Shown in pieces: positions 11,385-21,475 of a DNA stretch of 64,000 nucleotides. The translations under genes and the position numbers were made by a program. Each line of letters begins with the position of its first letter. Position 1 is the first letter of the stretch. The stretch is from Luffa acutangula (taxonomy: Eukaryota > Streptophyta > Magnoliopsida > Cucurbitales > Cucurbitaceae). The stretch spans positions 22,814,501-22,878,500 of the forward strand of contig CM072088.1 in the NCBI GenBank assembly GCA_036850905.1. Direction: 5' to 3'. The notes beneath the pieces were generated by a model. It did no database searches, was not told the DNA's origin, and was given only the letters and a program-made list of their open reading frames with translations.

Positions 11385-12241
11385 AGAGGGATTTGAACGC
11401 ACAATCTTTTTGATGAAATATTTTGTTTGCTGGCGCATTCCTGACCCCATCTTCTATATGATTGCTTGTCTTGTTTCTTTTTAATTTTTCTGTTTTAAAA
11501 AATATATCTCTACTTTTGTAATATTTTTGAATATTTTTAATGAATTTCCGAATATTTCTGTTCCATGAGCACTGAGTAATGCCTAACTTAACTAATTTTC
11601 CTCTGAATTTTTGAAGCTTGGACTGATTACGCTTAATTAGATCAAGGTATTCTGATCTCCAGAAACCTTTTTCTTGAGCATTTCTTCTAGCCTGGACTAT
11701 TGCTGCGGCAAGAAGATTTTGAAGGTAGTATTGACTGGTATGATCCACTTTAAGCTTAATCTGAGTCCCATGTTAGTTTAAAAATTCAGATAGAAAAATT
11801 TAAGTTTGGGGGTATACTTGCTTATTTAATGATTCATTGGGGTCAATGAATAATTCAAGTTTGGGGGACTTTTTGCTACTCCAATTATTTTGCTCGAGCA
11901 TTCATCTCCTTCAAAATTAAAATTTGCTAGGTTATTGAGTAACCGGGGACATTTGTGATACCCACTGTTTGTCTTCGCGTCAAAAGATGACCTAGGAAAT
12001 ATGAGAAAAAATTATTATTTGCGGAAAAAAGATTATTTGCTAAAGATTTTGCTGAAAAAATTGATGGAGCAAAAGTTTTGAAGGATGAATGATGATCCAA
12101 CAGTTTTTCTGTCTCCCATAACTTAGGTGAGCTTCATCACAAAATGTCGCCATTCTGAGGAGCAAGAGATAGAATAACTAAGGATTTTTGAGCTTTATAA
12201 TGAGTATTGAACCTAGTTGGTGGTGAGCTTGAGGCAAGGGT
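11385..12241 (+). other. Noncoding 3' tail of element A with polypurine-like repeats
   Basis: No coding frame on the plus strand. Two AAGTTTGGGGG tracts occur (11802-11814 and 11857-11868), spaced about 55 bp apart, both matching the real polypurine tract next to the 3' LTR. The minus-strand frame 11224-11748 is a shadow. Confidence 0.6.
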
Positions 12242-14487
12242 TGTTGGGTTTTATGTCCTAAAACTCGTAGACAGTGAATGTTAACGAATTATACACATGT
12301 ATCAATAAAGTGTTATTGAGATTTATGCGATAAAATGTTATTGTCATTTTAAGTCTAAAATTGCACAATATAACCCAAATCCAATAAACTAAGATCCAAG
12401 GTTGTTGATATGTAACTTGAACTAGTATGTGGGGACATACGGGGATCAGTGTTCAAGTAACAACCTAAAAGGTCTATAGTATAAGGATAAGGTTGGGTAC
12501 CTTATCCAGGTAACACTATGTGATATGGCCCGCTTTGTATTCGATACAGACGTAATGATCCAAGGCGTCCATGTAGGAGACATGCGAGCGGGGGTATCCT
12601 ATGCAATGAGTTTGCATAAGACCGGACCATGAAATAGTAAACCACTAAATGTAACACCGTTAACTAGTTAGGTTACTGTTTCAATAGGATGACCTAGGTA
12701 ACTCAGTCTTAATCCTGAGTGTGTCATGAACTCCTTCTCACGAGGGATTGTCCTTTGATTAGTACGGGTGAGAGTGGCCTGCACGCCGACTCAATAAGCC
12801 TACCTTCTTGGGGACAGGACCGAGTGGGGGGCTGAGAACATGACAACACAAGATGGAATTCACTCCTTCCCACTTCTAGGCGAAGTAGATGAGTGTTCCC
12901 TTAAGTGGTGACTCCGGGTCTTGAACAAAGGGATCCCGCCCTCTCACTGGCCCGAGAGGGACTTTCTGTTTACTGGTTGGACCATAAACAGGTTGTTCAT
13001 TAGAGGAGCACTGGTGCTTAAGGAGCCAGAGGTAACTCAGGGGTAAAACGGTAATTTGACCCAACTGTAGTTACGAACACTCGTGAAGGATTGACTTACC
13101 GTTATTGGTCAATATCCATGGACACAGAAATATTCTACAGTGAGAAGAGTGCAACTGTGGGTCTTTAGTGGAGTGACCCACAGTTAATGAATATTGGTTA
13201 ACTCGATTAATGAGTTTAGTCAGTTAACCTCATATCATTGGAGCTTCTGATCTGTAGGTCCATTAGGTCCCCCTGCTAGCTCGTAAAGAGTAATTGAGAA
13301 CAAATTATCTTGAAAAAATTTGAATTGTTCAAATTCAATTTGGGAATCAGGTTAATTGTATGAAGTACAATTAATATAATGTATGTTGATACATTATAGT
13401 ATAAAGTTTAATTTGTGATTAAATTTTATTAAATTGAGAGAATTATATATTTGAAAGAGTTCAAATATATAACTAATTAAATATGTGATATTTAATTAGT
13501 GAATAAATTAATTAATTGTGAATTAATTAATTATTCAATTAGTCTAATTAAATGTGATTTAATTAAACTATAATATATGAGAGATATATTAGAATATGAT
13601 TCTAATATGTAATTAATTGAATATGGTTGATATTTAATTAATTATGAAATTAGTTAATTTTGAATTAATTAATTGCTAAATTTAATTTAGTTAAATGTGA
13701 TTTAATTAAATTAATAACTAGATTAATTTTAATGTGAATATGATTCATATTAAAACTAACTATAGGATATAAGAGAGATGCACATTTGAATATGATTCGA
13801 ATGTTTGATTAATTAAATATATGTGATGTTTAATTGATCGAAGAATTAATTAATTATGAATTAATTAATTGTGTGGTTTAGTTAATTTAATTAAATGTGA
13901 TTTAATTAAGTTTAATTAAAACTATATATTATGTGAGGGCATTGCATTTAAATATGATTTAAATGTAATTATGCTTAATTAATTAATATGATTAATTGGT
14001 TTGCATATAGTTAATTAATTTTAATTAATTAATTAATAACCTTATGATGAGGTGGACGGTTGAGATTAGATCTCATCCCTCACATGAATAACACACGCAT
14101 GGGAGGTTCATTCTGCATTTTTGGTCTCTCTCCCTAATCTCTCTCACTCTCTCATTCTCTCTGAACAAGAAACACGGAGGAGGAGATTTTCTCTATACTA
14201 CTTCCCAAATTCAAGAAAGATGAGATCCCACAATCTCGTTCCAAACTCAGAGGATAGCAGGGCAATCTTGTGGTGGTGTCCCAAGATTTCATTTTTGGTC
14301 CCTTGCATTCAAGAAGTCGTTCTTGAAGAATTCAGAGTCGTCAGACGACGGTGAGTTTGCTTAACCTTAATTTTGTAGAATTATGAATTCGTAATTGCCA
14401 ATGTACCGGTATTTTGTAGAACGAAATTAAATTGCGAATCGGCCCAATTGCTTTCGCTGTAACGGAATTGGGAATTCCAATCCTTCA
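12242..14487 (+). repeat. Solo copia LTR inserted in element A
   Basis: It begins TGTTGGGTTTTATG and ends AATCCTTCA. It shares long blocks with the copia LTRs at 33036, 41576 and 55765, such as GGTTGGGTACCTTATCC, a GAGTTTGCA segment and a GGTCCATTAGGTCC segment. AAGGGT flanks both sides, with three extra bases on the right. In copy B the host sequence is continuous here, which confirms an insertion. No internal region follows, so it is a solo LTR left by LTR-LTR recombination. At 2246 bp it is longer than its relatives because of an AT-rich repeat array. Confidence 0.85.
13440..14040. repeat. AT-rich tandem repeat within solo copia LTR
   Basis: About four imperfect units of roughly 130-165 bp. 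Each carries TTAATTAATTATGAATTAATT-like, AAATGTGATTTAATTAA and GAATATGATTCGAAT-like blocks. Shorter versions occur in the other copia LTRs of the window (for example 34080-34400). Confidence 0.6.
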
Positions 14488-14851
14488 ATAAGGGTATACT
14501 ACACCATAAAGTGGGTCATCCCATGCTTAAGAGTTTATGACTGTAAGGCTGCGTTAAGTCTAATAAACAATGATATAATCCCCTTTAAAAATATGTTTTG
14601 AAATGTCTGAGAATAGAGCTAAGCTGTGGAGAGTTCTTAGAATTGAGTTTAAAGTGGTGATTATTTGTCCCTGCTGAAGGAATCATTTTGCTGCAGCAGA
14701 GCTTGGTTTTGCAGAGTGCTCAGGTAAAGGTTAAAGGTAGTGTTGGATTGTCTGATTTGATTAAGCTAATTCTTTGTCAAATGTTTTTAAATTCTTAAGG
14801 GAAGGTGAGTTAGTATTGCTCGGGACGTGCAATAGTTTAAGTTTGGGGGTA
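14488..14851 (+). other. End of element A internal region and polypurine tract
   Basis: Noncoding. It resumes element A after the solo LTR. The polypurine tract, AAGTTTGGGGGTA (14839-14851), abuts the 3' LTR start and would prime plus-strand DNA synthesis. Confidence 0.7.
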
Positions 14852-16018
14852 TGATAATTGCCCAAAAGGTAGTTATTTAGGCCTCAATTATATAGGGATT
14901 TGTGTGTCCTTTTTGCTTAATAGGGTTGGTTTTAGATGGATATTACATGTTTTAACCCATTTGGAAGAATGGAAGCATTGGAAATTATTTTGTGTAGATT
15001 ATGCTGCTGGGCGACTGGAAGGAGCAAATTCTATGCTGCAGCAGAACTGGGAACAAAACTGCCACATCACAGCTCGTTAGCCAACTTCATAAACCGCCTT
15101 CTGTTGAGTTATTTTCGGGATAAAGGAGCAAGGAGAGCCCTACACGTGTCCAAGTTGACCTAATTCAAGTCTCCTATCCTTCTATAAAAGGAAGTAGCCG
15201 TCAAAGTCAAATTCATTCCATGTTTTCCCTTGGAAGCCGAATATTTAAGAGAGATTGAAGATTATCAAGAACACCATCTTCCGCAAGCTGATTAGGGAGT
15301 TTATTTTCTTTATTAACTTGTGGTTATGGACATGCCTACTCAGATTGTAATTCGTATTCCTATGCCTGTTATGAACTAAGTAGCTTAAGATGTTGGTTAG
15401 GAATAATGTGATTACTGTGCTACATCTCTAGTAATATATTGACTATCGCATTTTGGTTAATTGTTGTGCTTATTCTCATTTTATGCCCGCTTGGCCAGCC
15501 GGTATGGATAGCTCTCTCTAGTTTCAGGGATGATTTAGAGAGTGTGTGGCAATTATCCACATTACGATCATTGTGTATTGGTGAACGCCAGTGACTGAGC
15601 TAGGGATAGCCAGTTGCCTAGTGCTTGATCGATCGTACTTCATTGGGGTTGAAACACATCCCAAAAGATCCGGAGTTCTGGGAGGAATCCGCTAATAATA
15701 CTGCGAGAAATGCATGATCAATAATATTGCTAGAGCATATTTTAGAACAATCACTGAATCCTAACCAGCGCCTGTCTTGAATCTGTCTATCTATTTGTTT
15801 ACTTGTTGTTCTGTCATTTATTTTGCTTCAGCATAATTCCGATAAAACCAAATCATTTCACTATTCTTGAAACCATTGGAAAGTTACACAAAAATAGGTA
15901 GAGTGGAAACTAATTCAGGGCTCGGATTGATAATATTACTTGCTGCAGACTGTGTATACTTGCACAGGAATTCTAGAGTATTTTATATCATATTTTTACT
16001 CACTCTAGGAAGCCAACA
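14852..16018 (+). repeat. 3' LTR of element A
   Basis: A complete 1167-bp LTR from TGATAATTGCCC to CCAACA, with a TATA box TATAAAAG at 15183-15190. It is followed directly by sequence of element D's LTR (CCCGCGCAAGCGGGCC), which occurs uninterrupted at 19196-19211. Confidence 0.9.
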
Positions 16019-16197
16019 CCCGCGCAAGCGGGCCGAGTGGTTGGCCTCGGCCTAGGGCCGAGGTCGACCGTATGGGTCTGGCCACGTTGGCCCGGCCCGT
16101 CGGTATGGTCTCCCTCTGGGTCCTTTTCCTTGTCCCATCTCCTCCCGGTTGTCCTCGTCAGCTCCTCGTACACTGTGGTGGTCCAAAATTACCTATA
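16019..16197 (-). repeat. 3' LTR of element D, fragment
   Basis: It matches 19196-19373 of the 5' LTR with a few substitutions. At its inner edge AAATTACCTAT occurs twice in tandem (16187-16208). Confidence 0.8.
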
Positions 16198-16689
16198 AAT
16201 TACCTATCGGGTGAGCTCATTAAGCCCGATTTAAGAGTAATGACCCTTGCCTTTGACTGGCTTATGTGTATCTTTTGTTGTCATCCTGCAAAATAGGATA
16301 GAAGTAGACGCTCCCTGACTAGGGGTTAGATGAAATGGAAATGAAAAAGGTGAGGGATTGCAAAAGTGGTGCTGGTCGGCCTCGGCCTCGGGAAGAGGCC
16401 GAACATTTTTCTGCAAATCCAGGGCTTATCCATAATTAGTAACAGGAAAAACAAAAGCCTTCACAATCCTGCATTGAAAAGTTAATTTCTGCAAAAGAAA
16501 AAATGAGAGAGGAGGCTAGGATCGGCCTTGGCCTCTGGCCCCTATCAGCTCAACACTTAGTCTCCTGCATTCATATATCAGTCCTTACTGGAAAGTAATG
16601 GGAGAGTTGCACGATGATTACAACAAAGGAATGGAAGGGCATTTATTACTTCAAGCATTGCATTTTTTCGAGCAAGAAGGACTAATTTC

Positions 16690-17790
16690 ATACCTGGCCT
16701 TTTGAAGGTGGATGGTCGGCCTCGCCCTTGGCATGAGGCCGATCTACACTTTTACATCGCCAGCTCATTCACTTCATGGTTACATTGTTGTGCAGGTTCA
16801 CTCCATGGTCGAACATCTCCTTGCTACTTTGAATGTTTCGGTTGTGTTAACAAGTGAAGTGACTGAGGGTTGGCCTCGGAGCTAGGATGCTCGGCCTCGG
16901 TTTTGGTATGGGGCCGAGCATTTCTTCTGCTTTACTTGCTAATTTACTCTGTTGTATCCATCCTGATGGTGCATACACTCAGTCAGGGAAACTTGGGGAG
17001 GTTGAGGAAATACTCGAACCTCTCTTCAAGTGTTGTAATCATCCCAAGGGTGCGTACACTCTTCTGGGGAAAAGCTTGGGGAGGTTGAGAGCATGCGTCA
17101 ACCTCTCTGCAAGAGTTTAGTCTCCTTCCAAGGGAAAGTGCAGAAGTTCGACCTCTACAAGAATCACTCTCGTTTGGCCATATGCTCCCATCCTATGGAA
17201 AAATGTTTTGCACAAACATAGTATAAAGAATTTTATCAAACTTGCAAGTGTCTGCATTGTACCATGGGAAAAAGCTATGTGCTATACAAAATGAGAATAA
17301 ATAATCTTAAAAATAGCTCCACCACTGTTCGTAATCCTAACTTGAAAAAGAAAGGAAAGTCAAAATCATCGCAACATGGCCATGATTATGATGGACTCGG
17401 TTTGTCCTTATTCTCCACCCCCCACTCAAAATGTATATTTAATATCTTGGATATTCATTTTTTTGAGTAAGGAAAAACTAACTTCGTACCTAGGCCTTTG
17501 AGGGTGGAGCTCGGCCTTGGCCTCAGGATGGTCGGCCTCAGCCATGGCATGAGGCCGACCAGCTCCTCTGTGTTGTTTGCTTGCTTGTTTTCCATCCCAA
17601 GGGTGCCTGCACTCAGTTGGGGACTTGGGGAGGTTGAGGGCATGCGTCAACCTCTCTTCAAGTGTTGTGTCCATCCCAGGGGTGCGTGCACCCTTTTGGG
17701 GAATACTCGGGGAGGTCGAGGAATTTCCCGAGCCCCCACTTAAAATATGCATTCCAGATTTAAAGAGTTCATTTTTTTTCAGTAAGAAAA
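16690..17790. repeat. Tandem internal repeats of element D
   Basis: Large units open with a CATACCTGGCCTTTTGAAG-like block at about 16690, 17485 and 17795. Inside the first two are paired ~78-bp units reading TGTTGT, CATCCCAAGGGTGCGT, CTTGGGGAGGTTGAG and CCTCTCTTCAAG. Copies are at about 16951, 17029, 17586 and 17665. Confidence 0.7.
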
Positions 17791-18170
17791 TATAATGTCA
17801 TACCTGGTCTTTTGAGGACAAAGTTCATCCTTGAAGCTGAGGCAGCCGACCCCGACCTTGGCATGAGGTCGAGCCTCGCTTCTCCATCACCTGTTTGCTT
17901 GCCTCATAGTTGGACTCATGTGCGGATACTTTGCCTGCGAAGTGACTACCGGACTCAATCGAGCCCCATTCCTTGTCTAGTGGTCGGCCTCAGCCTTGGC
18001 ATCAGGACGAGCATTTTCCTTGCATGGCTTGAGAAGTTTGAGGGAAGCTTGGGGAGGCTTTGGGAATTTCCCGGGTTGTGTGTCTGTGGTCTCAAACATG
18101 CAGTACTTTTCTGATTCCTCCTGTCTGGGTCCGACCTCAATTTTTCTGGGCACTTCATTAGGTTTGTATT

Positions 18171-18452
18171 CTATATTGTGGCCAGGGCCTGTTCAAGTAG
18201 AGTTGTTAGTGGTGTACACCTGTCAAACCTGGCTTTTAGTTGCACGACCCCGAGTCTCCCTAGTCTCTGGTCGGCCTCGGCCATTGGCCGAGGACTGCTC
18301 TTGCCGGCTTCGACCTCTCTCTTTTCTTGTTTGGACCTCAGCAGTTCCTTGGTGATTTTGTACCTTTGTGCTCGGGTCATGAATTCCGCGTATGTTCGTG
18401 GCTGGCTTTCATCGATCCGGTTGAGCAGCCTTTCATCCTGCAAACTCGACAC
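18171..18452 (-). pseudogene. gag fragment of element D
   Basis: A 93-codon minus-strand frame begins SSLQDERLLNRIDESQPRTY and continues FMTRAQRYKITKELLRSKQ. This resembles the conserved end of plant Ty3 gag capsids, where an 'EEL..RA.KY...EE' helix precedes a charged linker. After about residue 45 it runs into GC-rich repeat-derived sequence and no zinc knuckle follows. It lies between the element's leader and its repeat array, as expected for a truncated gag. It may be recognised in trans by an autonomous relative. The identification rests on motif resemblance only. Confidence 0.5.
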
Positions 18453-18837
18453 TGTCTTTAGCGGCGAACTTCTGCGGGCCTTTTTGCGATTGGGCTTCTA
18501 CTCGGCCTCGACCATTGGCCGAGGAGTGCTCATGTCGGATCTGGCCTACATCTTCTACCTAGCGTCTTTTTCCTCTGTCTTCTTGATGTTGGTCGGATAC
18601 AGAAGCTTCCCGGCTCTCCTTTTGCTGGTTGTCCTCTTGGGTTAGGTCCACAGCATCGTAGGCACACGGAACCTTAACACAGTCTCCGAAGTTAGGGTCG
18701 GCCTTTTCCATACCGAGGTCGACCCCAGCCTGGCTCGGCACTTTCTGCTCATACTCGAGGCTTCCCTCTGGTTTCTGAACCCGATCCATCCTGCAGACCA
18801 CCACCGATGTGCGATCCAAATTGGCAAGCACTCTTCC

Positions 18838-18854
18838 CCACAGACGGCGCCAAC
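18838..18854 (-). other. Primer-binding site of element D
   Basis: On the minus strand GTTGGCGCCGTCTGTGG follows directly after the LTR end CATCAACA. This is the position and GGCGCC style of plant Ty3 primer sites. I do not assign a tRNA. Confidence 0.6.
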
Positions 18855-19376
18855 TGTTGATGCCAAAATCCGGATAGGGGACTCACCTGACCTTCACGTG
18901 ACACCAACAGTGAATTTGTAGAAGCTGGGGAAGACGTGACCTGCAAGACGAGCAAGAATCGCTGGACACCGGTGTGGTGTAGGCCACACCGCCTCCGATG
19001 CCTAAGTCAGAAAACTGAGCAGCTAGAGAGTAGAGAAAGAAGTCAAGAATAGAGTTTTCGCCCCCTTCTTCGATGGCGAAGATGAGTATAAATACATGCT
19101 CGGGCTCCTAGGGTTTGGAGGCGTTCTGGGACGAAGCAGGCTGGACCGAGGCGGCTGGAAGCGGTAGGGGCCGAGCGGAGGCAAATGGACTCAGCCCGCG
19201 CAAGCGGGCCTAGTGGTCGGCCTCGGCCCAAGGCCGAGGCCGACCGTACAGGTCGGGCCATGTTGGCCCGACCCGTCGGTATGGTCTCCCTCTGGGTCCT
19301 TTTCCTGGTCCCATCTCCTCCCGGTTGTCCTCCTCAGCTCCTCGTACACTGTGGTGGTCCAAAATTACCTATAACA
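18855..19376 (-). repeat. 5' LTR of element D
   Basis: A 522-bp LTR, minus strand TGTTATAGGTAATTTTGG to GGCATCAACA, with a TATTTATA promoter-like box at about 19087-19095. It contains the palindrome GGTCGGCCTCGGCC...GGCCGAGGCCGACC at about 19215-19247. Confidence 0.75.
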
Positions 19377-19633
19377 GTAGTGTTTGGAAATCACTAAAAA
19401 TGATTTATTAGAAAATGAGATTAAGAAATAAATCATTTTTAGAGAAACACTTGAAACCAATTTTTTAAAAAAGAGTTTGTAAGTATACAATAACTTGTGT
19501 ATAAAAACATTTATGAGGAAATGTAACAAAATATATGAGTGCTTAAATTCTAAACAATTTCTATAGAAAATGTTTTTTAAAGAATGTATTCTTGAAAAAC
19601 ATTTAAATCAGAATGTATTCCAAACGGACCCTA
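19377..19633. mobile_element. MITE-like fragment
   Basis: The left end has GTGTTTGGAAATCACTAAAA and the right end TTCCAAACGGACCCTAA, whose reverse complement carries GTTTGGAA. Internal AAAATGATTTATTAG and AATAAATCATTTTTAG are also inverted. It looks like a short inverted-repeat element abutting the end of element D. No target duplication could be established. Confidence 0.35.
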
Positions 19634-20366
19634 AGTCTAAAATATTAGTAAAGGTATCACACATTGAGCACCGATGGGGATGACACTAGATGGAGTTATG
19701 GATGCATTCCTCGTCCTTGATCAACCTCTCTTATTTATTTTGGCTTAGATCACATGAATTTTTTTTTATGTTGAATATCTTTTAGGCTAAACATATATAT
19801 TGCACTCTAAATTTATGTGTTTTTCTTAATTAATCTCTATAGTTTAAACATTAGACATATTTTCTTTTACCGGTCTTTTTTAGACTCATGTTATTGGTGA
19901 AAATTAAAATGTTGATGATTAATTTATATGACATGATACTTAGTGAATCAACAAAAACTTCGAAAAATAGATTTTGTCTAGGGATGATGAGTTGGATTTT
20001 GGGAATAAAGGAATTTGATATCATATGTCAAAAAGCATGTGAGTGGGATGTTAGGACGTCGTCTTTGATCCGACTTGATTTTGTTAATTTGTATTATGCT
20101 TTTACCTTATCACTTTTATTTTTGTATTTTCTATTTTATTTTATTTATATTGTTATTTGTTAGCAAAAAAAAAAAAAAAAACATAAATAAATAAATCTCC
20201 CAACAACCTTTTTTTAACTTCTTTAGTCTTACTTATTTTTCTCATTATTTCTCTACTAATTAGCAGAAGTATTCAAGAAAGTAGAGGTCGGGATCGTAAT
20301 TATCAATCAATTTTGAGAGCTTCAAGGGGGGAGAACCACCTGAGTCAAGTAGCATGGTCTCCACCG
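19634..20366. other. AT-rich intergenic DNA, nothing assigned
   Basis: No credible coding frame or repeat boundary. It includes an A-run at about 20165-20180 and leads into the LINE fragment. Confidence 0.4.
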
Positions 20367-20650
20367 ACTCCTTCTTGCTGGAAATTAAATTTCGATGCTT
20401 CGTGGAATTCTTTAGAAAGGAAGAGGCGGGCTGGGTTGGATTGCGCGTGACTCCGGAGGGTTTCCCATTTGCGCTGGAATCATGTCAAACAAGGAGCATT
20501 GGTCGTTGAAGGTCCTTGAAGCAAAAGCTCTGTGGAAAGGATTAAATAGTTTAAAGAGTATACTTGGAAAATCACTGCAAATTGAGGTGGAATCGACTGC
20601 CTTGAACTCATCAACTGCTTGATCAAAGTTGAAGAAGATCTGTTGGAAGT
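20367..20650 (+). pseudogene. LINE-type RNase H fragment
   Basis: One frame gives TPSCWKLNFDASW (from 20367). After a frame change near 20420 another gives GGLGWIARDSGGFPICAG, KVLEAKALWKGL and LQIEVES. This order (LNFDAS, then G-W-I-A-R-D, then EAKAL) is that of the RNase H-like domain found at the 3' end of plant LINE-derived proteins. It is short, frameshifted and stopped near 20621, with no reverse transcriptase nearby, so it is a relic. The opposite-strand frame 20412-20921 is its shadow. Confidence 0.6.
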
Positions 20651-20974
20651 GAAGATGCATCGTGGAAGCCATTCTTGAATTGGCTAAATCTCTTGGGTTG
20701 ATCCAGTTTACGCAACCCGCAAGCTCCATTGAGTCTTCTTCTCCACAACGAATGTCAGCAAAAAATTTAAAATAAGATATGTAGATAACGTCTTCGTTTC
20801 CCTTATATTTGCAACAATCGTATACATAATCCCCCGATTTTAGGGATTCATTTTTCCCCAATCCGCGATTATACCACTCTATTGTAAGACGAAAAAACAC
20901 GGGAGAGGGGAGGAAATGCATGAAGGTGGTTTTGGTGGAGGGTTTGTGTTGATTTGAACTTAAATGTTGAACCC

Positions 20975-21475
20975 GCCAGAGCGGTATGTACTGATAAATA
21001 CCATTTCATCGTTACTGCAACTTCTCTGGAAAAAGTGTGCTTGTGGTATACTCATATGTATGTGTGCGTCCCCCCTACATATACATGACATTGACATGTC
21101 TAATAGAAAAAATGTTTTGATTTGTCTGTACTATTATATACATCCATGGAATGGTCTGATGTGTCTACGTGTGTGTGTACACTTAATCCCCCCTGTATTT
21201 GAGTTAATCACCCCACTGTATCGTGTATGTCTGGAATGCCTAATAAAAATACACTCTGTCTTTGTCTGTGTTGCTATATGCAACTATAATAACCCCCCGT
21301 ACCATGTTCACCTGGATGCAAATACCTGATGAATGCCATAACTGATATCTGTCTATAGTATTACATACATACGTGTTCGACATGCATCCTGTGTGTATGC
21401 ATACTTACCCCAGTCCCACCCCCATATGAGTTAAATATACGCTGCAGTTTATATGCACTGTCATCTGTCTGTGTT
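20975..21475. repeat. Degenerate satellite-like stretch
   Basis: Loosely repeated blocks occur: TCTGTCTGTGTT-like at about 21125, 21262, 21347 and 21464; CCCCCC-containing TACACTTAATCCCCCC-like at about 21070, 21185, 21293 and 21406; and GAGTTAA at 21201 and 21427. Spacing is roughly 85-140 bp. It is ended by the solo LTR at 21476. Confidence 0.4.

Larger units (their letters stand above)
1260..16018 (+). mobile_element. Athila-type Ty3/gypsy retrotransposon A
   Basis: Element A reads, in order: partial 5' LTR (1260-1943), tRNA-Asp primer site (1950-1967), gag, protease, reverse transcriptase, RNase H, integrase (to 7573), an 850-bp spacer, a third ORF (8423-11384), a noncoding tail, a polypurine tract and the 3' LTR (14852-16018). 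It carries two later insertions, E1 (9407-10706) and a solo copia LTR (12242-14487). It lies inside the 3' LTR of element D. The shared 684 bp of its two LTRs differ at only about a dozen sites by eye, so it is fairly young, yet its ORFs already hold several frameshifts and stops. Confidence 0.9.
16019..19376 (-). mobile_element. GC-rich non-autonomous LTR element D (LARD/TR-GAG-like)
   Basis: A minus-strand element with 5' LTR 18855-19376, primer site 18838-18854, an internal region of about 2.6 kb, and a 3' LTR fragment 16019-16197. Athila A inserted into that 3' LTR, so its remaining part lies off the left edge. The only recognisable protein is a gag fragment (18171-18452); no protease, reverse transcriptase or integrase is seen. 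It is much richer in G+C than its surroundings and carries many GGCCTCGGCC palindromes. The non-autonomous class is inferred from the missing pol. Confidence 0.7.

Noticed and set aside
11224..11748. 174-codon minus-strand frame
   Set aside because: Antisense to the end of the Athila 3' ORF and its tail. In copy B the equivalent strand gives a differently broken frame.
17264..18355. Several overlapping plus-strand frames in the 17-18 kb region
   Set aside because: They run against the orientation of element D and are made of its GC-rich repeats.
20412..20921. 169-codon minus-strand frame with no frameshift
   Set aside because: It overlaps the LINE RNase H relic on the opposite strand, and the recognisable domain is on the plus strand.
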